Source of the DNA: an uncultured Allomuricauda sp.
Lineage (GTDB): Bacteria; Bacteroidota; Bacteroidia; Flavobacteriales; Flavobacteriaceae
NCBI RefSeq assembly: GCF_947501165.1
Contig: NZ_CANMUU010000002.1
Location: 434,001 to 498,000, forward strand
Direction: 5' to 3'
Length of the DNA stretch: 64,000 nt
Made by a program: the position numbers and the translations under genes. Below, piece after piece: positions 51,254 through 60,062 of this stretch. Each line of letters starts with the position of its first letter. Within the stretch, counting starts at the first letter, position 1. Under the pieces are notes generated by a model, which saw only the letters and a list, made by a program, of their open reading frames with translations, searched no databases and was not told the DNA's origin.

Positions 51254-53278
51254 CTACCTCGTCTTTATTTGTTCCGTTGCATCTTTCTTAACGGGATGTT
51301 TATCAAACCATGCATTAATATAGCCATGTGTTCTTAAAAAGTTAGAAGGTTTACTTCCCGTGCCATGATATTCTTTATTAAATCTAATCATTACAGTGGG
51401 CACCTTATTCATTTTTAATGCTTGGTAATACTCCTCCGTTTGGGAAATCGGAGTTCGTAGATCTTCTTCTCCACACATAAGCATGGTAGGGGTTTTTACA
51501 TTGCCCACGTACATCAACGGTGACCTTTTTATATGCTCACTGGGGTCTTCCCAAGGGTACTTTTCAAAATTATAATACCAACCAGAACCATCAGTGGTAC
51601 CTACAAAAGAAAACCAATTGGTAACCGGGTAGTTTACAGATGCGGCTGCAAATCTATCCGTTTGTCCTACAATCCAGCTTGTCAAGACTCCGCCTCCACT
51701 TCCGCCATACACATACATTCGGCTCTCGTCAATATACCCTTTTGCCAGTACTGCATCCACTCCAGCCATAAGATCATCATAGTCATTACCAGGATAGGCA
51801 TTCTGAATGGCATTGGCAAAATCATAACCATACCCGGTGGAACCGCGAGGGTTTGTATAGAGAACAACTTGGTCCTGTGCAGCATGTAACTGGAAATTAT
51901 AGTTGAATCCTACATGATACATGCCATGAGGACCTCCATGAATGCGTAGTACCAAGGGATACTTCTTGTTTGGGTCAAATTGCGGAGGTTTTACAATCCA
52001 GCCTTGTACCTCTTTCCCGTCTACTGATTTATATTTGATTTCCTCTACCTGCCCAAAATCAACATTATAAAAAATATCCTTGTTAACCTCGGTAAGGCGT
52101 TTCATATCCCTCACTTTCTCCATAGAGAAAGTAACTATGTCGCTTGGATTAGAGGGATCACTCCAAGCAGCTACAGCTCTACTACCGGCCAAATCATTCA
52201 TGGATAACATATGGTTGCCAGTGGTTACCTTTTTTACTTTTCCCTTGGTATCGGCATAGTACACATTGCTTTGGCCATACTCCCTTACATTAAAGTATAC
52301 TCCAGAGCCGTTGGCACTCCAAATGGCGGCACTTGGGGTTTGGTCAAGACTGTTTGTGATGCATTTCATGTTTGAACCATCAGAATCCATAACGTACATT
52401 TTACGATCATGATAAAAGTTCTTCGACCAAGTAGACCCAATAAAAGCTATTTTAGATCCATCAGGTGAGACCCTAGGAGCAGATTCTGTACCATCACGTG
52501 AGGTTAGTTCTTTAATTTCCGAAGTATTGATATTAACCGAGTAAAGGTTGGAATGCCCCCGTGCATATTCGGCCTCTGGTTTCTGATAGCTACTGAATAT
52601 TATGGATTTGTTATTCTTGGACCACGCAATTCCTCCAGATATATCGTCATATTCACCAAATGTGATTTGTCTTGCAGTACCACCATCGGCAGGCACGATA
52701 AAAAGTTGACGAAAACCGCGTTCAAGAAAACCGACGCGATCTTGAGTATAATCCACTTGATCGATTACTTGAGGCGATTTGGTCCAGGAAGCACCTTTTG
52801 GTGGTGACGGAACCCCCTTGGGCTTCAAGGCAGGCTCTGAATCTACGTGCATAATAAAAGCAATATGCTTGCTATCTGGAGACCACTCCATACTTGATGG
52901 AGATTTCTCCAACTTTGTGATTTGAGTGGGTTCGCCTTCAACCCCTAGGTACTTTACAAAGATTTGAGTCCCATCCGGTTCACCTTTCTTGGTAAAGGCA
53001 ATCTTAGTGCCGTCCGGAGACCACTTGCCATTGGAGCCATTTAAGAAAAATCGATTGGTAGACCCATCACTGTTCATAATCCAGAGGTCAGTCTCCCGTT
53101 TGTCATCTACGAGGTTAATCCAAGTTCTTGAGTAAAGAATCTGTTTTCCGTCTGGAGATAAAGTGGGATTGGAGGTCCACTCATAATTTTCGTAGTGATC
53201 TAATGAAAGCTTCGTTTTTTCTTGTCCAATGATAGGAATAGCAATCAATGCAAATAGAAGGAAAAATGTATTTTTCAT
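51254..53278 (-). CDS. S9 family prolyl oligopeptidase-like peptidase
   Basis: The 674-residue exported protein has a signal peptide, a WD40-like/beta-propeller N-terminal part with repeated SPDG(K/T) units, and a C-terminal alpha/beta hydrolase domain. The catalytic triad is visible: Ser in YGGSGGGVLT (about 527), Asp in GEEDLRTPI and His in EYHGTGSKP. It resembles acylaminoacyl- and dipeptidyl-peptidases. The HGGPHG oxyanion segment is present. Probably cleaves short peptides in the periplasm. Confidence 0.92.
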   Translation of the reverse strand: MKNTFFLLFALIAIPIIGQEKTKLSLDHYENYEWTSNPTLSPDGKQILYSRTWINLVDDKRETDLWIMNSDGSTNRFFLNGSNGKWSPDGTKIAFTKKGEPDGTQIFVKYLGVEGEPTQITKLEKSPSSMEWSPDSKHIAFIMHVDSEPALKPKGVPSPPKGASWTKSPQVIDQVDYTQDRVGFLERGFRQLFIVPADGGTARQITFGEYDDISGGIAWSKNNKSIIFSSYQKPEAEYARGHSNLYSVNINTSEIKELTSRDGTESAPRVSPDGSKIAFIGSTWSKNFYHDRKMYVMDSDGSNMKCITNSLDQTPSAAIWSANGSGVYFNVREYGQSNVYYADTKGKVKKVTTGNHMLSMNDLAGSRAVAAWSDPSNPSDIVTFSMEKVRDMKRLTEVNKDIFYNVDFGQVEEIKYKSVDGKEVQGWIVKPPQFDPNKKYPLVLRIHGGPHGMYHVGFNYNFQLHAAQDQVVLYTNPRGSTGYGYDFANAIQNAYPGNDYDDLMAGVDAVLAKGYIDESRMYVYGGSGGGVLTSWIVGQTDRFAAASVNYPVTNWFSFVGTTDGSGWYYNFEKYPWEDPSEHIKRSPLMYVGNVKTPTMLMCGEEDLRTPISQTEEYYQALKMNKVPTVMIRFNKEYHGTGSKPSNFLRTHGYINAWFDKHPVKKDATEQIKTR

Positions 53279-53616
53279 GGGCTAGATTTTTTGGTTTGCC
53301 AATACTTCTAAAGATAAGAAATTTTAATGGCATGAATATAAGCTCACTAAATCTTGAGGTTGACTTTAATGCCCAATAATTATCTTCTGCGTCAACTTGC
53401 TTTGAACAGTGTAGATACATGAGATTTAATCCCCTTTGAAACTACTATGAGTTTCTGTTGTACCATGGCTTTTAAACAAGAAGGGTCATTGAATTCAATA
53501 CCTCATGACTAAGTTGGCAATAGTGGTAGTATTGATTGAGAATTAAAAATTCCAAGAATGCTTTTTCTGTAGGGGGTTTGTTGTTTTTATGAAAAGTATG
53601 GAATCTCTAAGCTTCG
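53279..53616. other. Intergenic region, nothing recognised
   Basis: About 340 bp between the S9 and DUF885-like genes. An open frame on minus (53181-53420) overlaps the S9 gene and has no coding character. No repeat, RNA or promoter could be supported. Confidence 0.5.
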
Positions 53617-55299
53617 TTATTCTTCAGTTTTTATAATGTTTAAATGCTTATTTAAGCCGGTTATTTGCCAATGACTCAATGACATGGGAATATTTCCAAA
53701 TTGATTAAGGGAATCAAAAAAGGTTTTCAAAACAAATGGACTGTTTTGAGACTCTTGTATTCTAGCATATTCAGCCAGTGCATTTTCCATTAAATATTTA
53801 CCGGTAATATAACTTGTTCCATATCCGGGTTGGCGTAAATATAAATGTTGCTCAAAAATAAGTAGCTCTTTTTCCGTTTTCATCCAACCCCTAGGAGTGT
53901 ATTCACTATGAATACCTCCGGCTTCTTCCATGGTCATTTCATTGGCATGGGCATATAATGAACCTAAACCTCTGGCAGCACGCTGTGCAATCATGATGTA
54001 TACAATCTCTTTGGTTCTTGGGCTATCATCATACAAACCAGCTTGCATAAACATTTCTTCAACCGCTGTAGCTACGCCTTCATTTCTTGAATCGAAAATG
54101 TTGTACAATAAAGGCCCTCTTCTGATTTCACTCTTATGAGGTTCATTGTCCATTCGGGCCAATTCAAACCAATGATAAAAATGTGAGAACAAAGGTCTGG
54201 GGTCATAATGCTGGCCAATTCTGAAAAAGTTTCGCTTCTCCCTAGGTATAAATTCGCCCAAATGCTCACGAAGGGCAGGATCAAAATAGGGTTTCACGGT
54301 AAGGATATCTTGCTGGTCTAAAAAGTTCATCAGGCTCTTGGCTGCAGTATCAGCCATTCTATCATAGGCTTCGGGGGAGTTTGCATCAATCAACTTCGGT
54401 AGATTTCTATTTCTGTGCTCTTCCAATTTTAAGGAAGACCAGGCACGGGCAAGTTCCCTTTTCAGTATCATCACTTCGTCCTCCCAGGTCAAAGGCACCA
54501 GGTGCACATTTTGCATGTACCAGGTATAATTTTCTTTGCCAATTCCTGAAGGACCCGTCTTTGATTTGGATTCCGTATCCAACCAGGAAGCGAGATTGTT
54601 AGTAGATACGATGGCTTCATCAATAAGCTTTAACAATTCCATATCATCCTGAAAAGACGCTTCTTTTTTCAGTGCTGACAGATCTGCGACCTGAGTTTGA
54701 ATGTCCCTGATTCCGGCCACCCATAGATCTCTGGCATTTCCGGTTAGATTTTTCTTTGCCTGGGCATTGAGTGGGGCTATAACTTTCAAGTTTGTCATGA
54801 GCCTCTGCCTTTCTTCCATTGACAGGGGAAAGGTATAAGTCCATAGTTCGGTTGTGCCATGATGGGTTGGACCTTCATGGGCCGGTACGTCGCTTCTATA
54901 GGTCCAAACGGATTTGTAGAAGGCTGGATCACGTACCCAAGGCTTTAGGATGTGGTGATTAAAATGATAACCGTTCATCTCTGCCCAAACAATCATCCAG
55001 TCCACCTTGTTTTTTATTGGCCAATTTGTGGTGTCTATTTCTTTTAAGCTTGTCTGCAATTCGATAAACCGTGGCCAACGTTTTTCAAAGGTTTCTCTTG
55101 TGTAGTCCGGAGCTCCATCTAGGAGTGGAGGTTTTTCAAAGGACCTCCATTCTTTGAATAAGGAAACCAAATCTTTATAATCATTAGAAGTGAAGTTTAG
55201 TGTTTGGGTTTGTTTTTCATCGCTTCTTTCCTTCTTTTTGGTTTTGCAGCCAGTGAACAGTGCCAGTAAAAGGAAAAGAATAAAGGTATTTGTTCTCAT
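53617..55299 (-). CDS. DUF885-like lipoprotein lacking the zinc motif
   Basis: The 560-residue lipoprotein (signal ending LFTGCK) resembles DUF885 proteins in its C-terminal half: [12 protein letters not shown] corresponds to their EGWA motif and [20 protein letters not shown] to their PGQALSY-G motif. The usual HExxPGH zinc motif that should precede EGWA is not there; the corresponding stretch reads [11 protein letters not shown]. It may be non-catalytic or use another metal site. The family link is moderate. Confidence 0.65.
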   Translation of the reverse strand: MRTNTFILFLLLALFTGCKTKKKERSDEKQTQTLNFTSNDYKDLVSLFKEWRSFEKPPLLDGAPDYTRETFEKRWPRFIELQTSLKEIDTTNWPIKNKVDWMIVWAEMNGYHFNHHILKPWVRDPAFYKSVWTYRSDVPAHEGPTHHGTTELWTYTFPLSMEERQRLMTNLKVIAPLNAQAKKNLTGNARDLWVAGIRDIQTQVADLSALKKEASFQDDMELLKLIDEAIVSTNNLASWLDTESKSKTGPSGIGKENYTWYMQNVHLVPLTWEDEVMILKRELARAWSSLKLEEHRNRNLPKLIDANSPEAYDRMADTAAKSLMNFLDQQDILTVKPYFDPALREHLGEFIPREKRNFFRIGQHYDPRPLFSHFYHWFELARMDNEPHKSEIRRGPLLYNIFDSRNEGVATAVEEMFMQAGLYDDSPRTKEIVYIMIAQRAARGLGSLYAHANEMTMEEAGGIHSEYTPRGWMKTEKELLIFEQHLYLRQPGYGTSYITGKYLMENALAEYARIQESQNSPFVLKTFFDSLNQFGNIPMSLSHWQITGLNKHLNIIKTEE

Positions 55300-55511
55300 A
55301 TTCTTTTGAATAAACTTATGATTTCGAAACCAACAAAACTATTATACATTATAGGGTAAACATGCATACATTTATACCTTGTTCCTAATTTGTTGTTGTT
55401 TCTTTCTCAGTTGGAAGTTAACAAATTGCCTGTATAATTTATAATTATGGCTAGCTAAGACTTGCAGCCTTTATTAAGCAAAGTTCTTTTAGGGATGGGA
55501 AATTAGACATC

Positions 55512-57944
55512 TTAAGTGCCAAATTCTTCCCCACCTCCATCAAAATCACGGTTCCGTTCCCCACCTCGTTTTTTCTTTTGATTGAACCTATAGGTAAATG
55601 AAAGGTTAAAGCTTCTAACCCTGAATTGGAATTCACTGTCCGTATTGAAAAAGGGAGTAGTAGTTTCGCTCACCCTCCTTCGGCTATTGAACACATCACT
55701 TACGTTGAAAGCCAAGGAAGCCTTCTCTTGAAAAAAGTCCCTGCTAAAAGCCAGGTCCAATGAAAATATGCCTTGATTTCTGGTCTGTGCATTTTCTGTG
55801 GGTCCTCTGTAAAAGACACGGGTTTGCCAATCAATACCTTTGGGCAAGGTGATTTTGTTGTTCAAGCGAATAAACCAACTCAGGTTTTCTGCATCGAAAT
55901 TTTGATTGTTGAAATCACCCCGGGTAATTAAATTGAAAATGTTCACATTTCCATTAAGATTCCATTTCCGAGTAGGTCTGTAGTTGGTTGTAATTTCAAA
56001 ACCGTACCGTTCATTTTCGGCTAAATTCACTGGGGTACGCCGGAGAATATTAACTATCTCGCCATCAAAAAGTGTAGTTTCTCCTGTCTCTTCAGTAATA
56101 AATGTGATAACATCTGTGGCTCTTTGGTAGTAAATTGAGCCATTTAAGGTCAACTTCTTGAATCGTTTTAAGTAACCCAAGTCTACTTGATTGGAAAACG
56201 AAGGTGCCAAGTTGGGATTCCCTTGGAATAGATTGGTGGGGCTGGACCTGGAGGGGAAAGGATTCAAGAAGAAAGAACGCGGCCTTCGAATTCTTCGATT
56301 ATACCCGAATTGAAAACTCTCTTTTTCATTGAGCTCATAGTTCAAATTAAGAGTAGGGAATAGTCCATTGAAATCATTTTCATTAAAATCGTTGGTCTCG
56401 AGCTGGTTTACAATCTGTCTGGTAGCCTCATAACGAAGTCCTCCTAGGAATGAAAACTTACCAAACTTGTTGCCATACTGGGAGTAAAATGCATTGATTC
56501 GTTGTTCAAAATCCAGTAGATTACTAGGATCCGTAATACCCAGTTCGTCCAGTGTAGGACTGATAAAAACTACATCATAATCTGTATCCAATTGGTTGAA
56601 ATCGCCACGGTACCCTAATTCAAATTGAGCATTTTTTCCTAGAGGTACCACATAGTCAAGTTGAAAAAACAGTCGCTGTTGATCTTCCGCCGTACGAACA
56701 CTTTCACTATCAAAGTCATTTTGGACAATCAGGGATTCCTCAACTTCATCACTGGTCTCGTACTGAAACGCAAAGGTCAACTTATGTTGTGAATCACCAT
56801 TGAACTGAGTATCAAAGTTAAAGGCATATTGAAAAGTATCATCATCCTCTGTTTCAGGATCAAAACGGAATCCACTTGTAGTAACCCCATCGGAGTTGGT
56901 TTGACTAAAGTTATTTGTGGTTTCACTGGAATTATTTCTATCCCTAATAAATATAGAGTTGGTTATTGATGTATTCTCTCCAACGTACCATTCCACACCA
57001 AAATTTGCATTCAAACCTTTACGGATTCTTTCAAAATCCCGTTCCTCACGAATAGAGTTGGTAAAAATCCCGTCCTGGTCCAAAAAGTCCGTATCATTCA
57101 ATGAATTCCCTGGACTTTCCCTATAGTTGTAACCTGTGTTTGTAAAAATGTTGAAATCACCTGTTCTAAAATTAAGATTTCCATTAATTCCAGCTGAATT
57201 GGGATAACCCAAATTTCCGGTAAGCGCACCATTTAGTCCTTGAAGTTTGCTTCTTCTCAATATAATATTGATGATGCCTCCCGAGCCTTCGGCATCATAT
57301 CTGGCAGAGGGAGAGGTTATGACTTCTACTTTTTCAATGGATTCAGCAGGTAATTGACGCAGCGCATCGGTACTATTTAATCCAGTTATGGCAGAAGGTT
57401 TTCCGTTAATGAGGATTCGTACATCATCATTTCCTCTAAGTTGTACGTTCCCCTCCACGTCTACCGAAACGGATGGCACATTATCCAAAACATCACTTAC
57501 GGTGCCGCCCCGTACAGTAAGGTCTTTTCCAACGTTATAGATTTTTTTGTCCAAACGCAGTTCTACTGTGGTGCGTTCTGCAACTACTTCAACTTCGTCC
57601 AATTGGGAAACGTCCAAACTTAAGTTGACTACACCTAAATCCGTGTCTGAACGCAGTAATTGATTTTCTAATTTATAGGTTGTGTAGGATATGTATTCAA
57701 CAGAGATATTATATCTGCCGGCAGGAGTTTCAACTTCAAATTTTCCTGAAACATCGGTTATGCCGCCTGTAATCACTTCTGGATTCCGTACACTTTGTAA
57801 AACCAAAGTAGCATATTCCAAAGGTTGGCCAGTATCTTTATCTATTACAGTTCCAGAAAGTTTTATCTGGGGAAGGTTTTGGGGTCTTTGTGCTTGTAAA
57901 GAAGCTGCAAACAGGATGCTAAGCCCCAAGAACAGTTTTCGCAT
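55512..57944 (-). CDS. TonB-dependent receptor with carboxypeptidase-regulatory domain
   Basis: The 810-residue outer-membrane protein has a signal peptide, a CarboxypepD_reg-like domain (LSGTVIDKDTGQPLEYATL), a plug domain (VSDVLDNVPSVSV, VQLRGNDDVRILINGKPSA, IEKVEVITSPSARYDAEG) and a C-terminal beta-barrel ending in FNLSFTYRFNQKKKRGG. Unlike typical barrels, the sequence continues past the last aromatic with a charged glycine-rich tail. The cargo is unknown. The Spy-like gene lies 3 bp upstream and is co-transcribed. Confidence 0.9.
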   Translation of the reverse strand: MRKLFLGLSILFAASLQAQRPQNLPQIKLSGTVIDKDTGQPLEYATLVLQSVRNPEVITGGITDVSGKFEVETPAGRYNISVEYISYTTYKLENQLLRSDTDLGVVNLSLDVSQLDEVEVVAERTTVELRLDKKIYNVGKDLTVRGGTVSDVLDNVPSVSVDVEGNVQLRGNDDVRILINGKPSAITGLNSTDALRQLPAESIEKVEVITSPSARYDAEGSGGIINIILRRSKLQGLNGALTGNLGYPNSAGINGNLNFRTGDFNIFTNTGYNYRESPGNSLNDTDFLDQDGIFTNSIREERDFERIRKGLNANFGVEWYVGENTSITNSIFIRDRNNSSETTNNFSQTNSDGVTTSGFRFDPETEDDDTFQYAFNFDTQFNGDSQHKLTFAFQYETSDEVEESLIVQNDFDSESVRTAEDQQRLFFQLDYVVPLGKNAQFELGYRGDFNQLDTDYDVVFISPTLDELGITDPSNLLDFEQRINAFYSQYGNKFGKFSFLGGLRYEATRQIVNQLETNDFNENDFNGLFPTLNLNYELNEKESFQFGYNRRIRRPRSFFLNPFPSRSSPTNLFQGNPNLAPSFSNQVDLGYLKRFKKLTLNGSIYYQRATDVITFITEETGETTLFDGEIVNILRRTPVNLAENERYGFEITTNYRPTRKWNLNGNVNIFNLITRGDFNNQNFDAENLSWFIRLNNKITLPKGIDWQTRVFYRGPTENAQTRNQGIFSLDLAFSRDFFQEKASLAFNVSDVFNSRRRVSETTTPFFNTDSEFQFRVRSFNLSFTYRFNQKKKRGGERNRDFDGGGEEFGT

Positions 57945-57947
57945 ATA

Positions 57948-58394
57948 TCACTCTTTATTCTTCTTTTTCTTTTTCTTTTTTGCTTTGAACCTGTTTTTTT
58001 CGAGTTCGAGATATGCTTGGTATTTGTCTTCGGGTAATCCAGATTTGAGCTCCTCATTTTGGAGCTTGTTCAATTTTTCGTATTCCTCCTGCATTTTCTT
58101 GGGCTCAAGCTGCAATATTTGGAGCTCCAATTTTTTCTGAACATACTTGGTCAAGGTGGTACGGACCACGGCTTCTTCAAAAGGGTTTAGTTCTAGCGCC
58201 TCTGTAATAGACGGCATACGCTCATTAACGACGCCTTCTGCAGTAATTGGTTCCGGTTCCTGAGGAGGGGCCTGAGCCTGAGGAACTGTGCTACGTTGTC
58301 TTCCAAATCGATTTCCAAATTGAGCACTCACGGACTGAATCCCCATCAATCCAATCATCAACAAAACTGTGGAAAGAAGTAGTGGTTTTTTCAT
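57948..58394 (-). CDS. Small Spy/CpxP-like basic periplasmic protein
   Basis: The 148-residue product starts MKKPLLLSTVLLMIGLMG, a signal peptide, and then a helical region with LNPFEEAVVRTTLTKYVQKK and NEELKSGLPEDKYQAY, resembling Spy/CpxP or membrane-stress chaperone-like proteins. The C-terminus is extremely lysine-rich (RFKAKKKKKKKNKE). Start 58394 is preferred; an earlier Met at 58415 would add a short basic stretch. It is 3 bp upstream of the TonB receptor, in one operon. Confidence 0.72.
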   Translation of the reverse strand: MKKPLLLSTVLLMIGLMGIQSVSAQFGNRFGRQRSTVPQAQAPPQEPEPITAEGVVNERMPSITEALELNPFEEAVVRTTLTKYVQKKLELQILQLEPKKMQEEYEKLNKLQNEELKSGLPEDKYQAYLELEKNRFKAKKKKKKKNKE

Positions 58395-58472
58395 TTTGTT
58401 TTGTTTTTCTTTCATTAAGTGCAAAGAGTAGCACAATAATCATTCCCTATTTGTTCTGTAAAAATAAACTAT

Positions 58473-58814
58473 CTACAGTATTTCTCTGATTTTTTCAACG
58501 GGCCTGGCCACAACCGCTTTATCATTCTTTATTATAATGGGTCTCTCAATAAGCTTTGGATGTTGAACCATGGCATTGACAATTTCATCGTCTGTGAGCG
58601 ATTTTCCTTTGAATTTTTCCTTCCATATGGATTCTGACTTTCGTACTAAATCGATAGGATTAAAACCTAGATTTTTGATTATGGCAGTCAACTCTTCTTT
58701 TTTTATCGGATTGTCCAAATAACGAACCTCCTCAAAATCAAGTCCGCTTTCTTGCAAGAATACTAGCCCTTCTCTTGATTTTCTACATCTTGGATTATGG
58801 TAAATCTTAATCAT
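58473..58814 (-). CDS. ArsC/Spx-like thioredoxin-fold reductase
   Basis: The 113-residue protein matches the ArsC glutaredoxin-linked arsenate reductase family: IYHNPRCRKSREGL with the catalytic Cys, YLDNPIKKEEL and HPKLIERPII with the conserved Arg-Pro. Family members reduce arsenate, or act as Spx-like or YffB-like thiol proteins. No ars operon is nearby, so the arsenate assignment is open. Confidence 0.88.
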   Translation of the reverse strand: MIKIYHNPRCRKSREGLVFLQESGLDFEEVRYLDNPIKKEELTAIIKNLGFNPIDLVRKSESIWKEKFKGKSLTDDEIVNAMVQHPKLIERPIIIKNDKAVVARPVEKIREIL

Positions 58815-58882
58815 TTTTCATTAACTATTTCAAATAAACAACTGATAGAACTATTTTTTTCATCAGACACCAAATATCAGCA

Positions 58883-59978
58883 TCATTCCTCTTTCTGTCC
58901 CATCATCATAAGATAAGCTTTTAAGAATTGATTGATTTCTCCATCCATCACGGCATCTACATTCCCTGTTTCCTCGCTGGTTCGGACATCTTTCACCAAT
59001 TTATATGGATGCATCACATAGTTGCGAATTTGGGATCCCCATTCAATTTTCATCTTGGACGCTTCAATTTCCTGACGGGCTTCTTGTTTTTTACGAAGCT
59101 CAATTTCATATAGTTGTGACTTAAGCATTTTCATTGCGGTAGCCCTATTATCGTGTTGGGATCGCGAATCCGAACAAGAAATCTGAATTCCCGTTGGTTT
59201 ATGAACCAATTGTACCTTGGTTTCCACTTTGTTCACATTTTGTCCTCCCGCTCCACTTGAACGTGCTGTTGTAATCTCAATATCCGATGGGTTAACGTCA
59301 ATTTCAATACTATCATCAACTAAAGGATAGACATAAACGGATGCAAAGGAAGTATGTCTTTTGGCATTGCTATCAAATGGAGAAATGCGAACTAATCGAT
59401 GTACTCCATTTTCGCCTTTTAACCAACCAAAGGCGAACTCGCCCTCAATTTCAAGAGTTACAGTCTTTATTCCGGCTACATCGCCTTCTTGGTAATTGAG
59501 TTCTTTGATTTTATAGCCGTTCTTCTCTCCCCACATAATGTACATCCTCATGAGCATTGCAGCCCAATCACAACTCTCTGTACCTCCGGCACCTGCGGTA
59601 ATTTGAAGTACAGCTGTGAGTTCATCCCCTTCATCGGATAGCATGTTTTTGAATTCAAGGTTTTGGACAGCTTCCAAAGTTTTCTCAAACTGTTGCTGTA
59701 CCTCAGATTCATCAACTTCTCCAGCCTGAAGAAATTCAACAAGTACTTCTAAATCACCAGCCAAGGCAGTGGCTGCATTGTAATCCTGAACCCATTTCTT
59801 TTTGGATTTTAAGGATTGCATCTGTATTTGGGCTTTTTGAGGATTGTCCCAGAAACCCGGAGCCAATGTTTTTTCCTCTTCGTTTTCTATTTCGATAAGT
59901 TTGGCATCAATGTCAAAGATACCTCCTTAACGCACCAAGGCGCTCAATAAGATCTTTCTGATGATCTGTTGTTATCAT
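58883..59978 (-). CDS. prfB: Peptide chain release factor 2 with programmed +1 frameshift
   Basis: RF2 terminates translation at UAA and UGA. The gene starts at ATG 59978 and is read for 21 codons to a CTT just before an in-frame TGA (59915-59913); a +1 shift then continues in the second frame to the stop at 58883, giving 364 residues. In the final product the stop-recognition tripeptide SPF is near residue 199 and the catalytic GGQ is at 244-246. The shift site (AGGAGG, TAT, CTT TGA C) is typical and autoregulates RF2 level. The length is standard. Confidence 0.95.
59913..59927 (-). promoter_or_regulatory. prfB programmed frameshift site
   Basis: On the minus strand the order is AGGAGG (59927-59922), a 3-base spacer, CTT (59918-59916) and the TGA stop (59915-59913), then C. 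The internal Shine-Dalgarno sequence pushes the ribosome one base forward on CTTT, the well-known RF2 autoregulation. Its AGGAGG stands out because flavobacteria otherwise use little Shine-Dalgarno. Confidence 0.93.
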
Positions 59979-59995
59979 TCCGAATAAATTTCACG

Positions 59996-60025
59996 CAAAA
60001 ATAGCGTTTCGGCATCGTAGCACAA
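59996..60025 (-). promoter_or_regulatory. prfB promoter
   Basis: Reading on minus, TTG at 60025-60023, a 19-bp spacer and TATTTTTG at 60003-59996 fit the Bacteroidota promoter, 17 bp upstream of the prfB ATG. Confidence 0.6.
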
Positions 60026-60062
60026 CGAAATTTACATATTTTTAAAGTCAACTTACACGAAA

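Noticed and set aside
53181..53420. Minus-strand frame before the S9 peptidase
   Set aside because: It overlaps the 5' end of the S9 gene in another frame and has no coding character.
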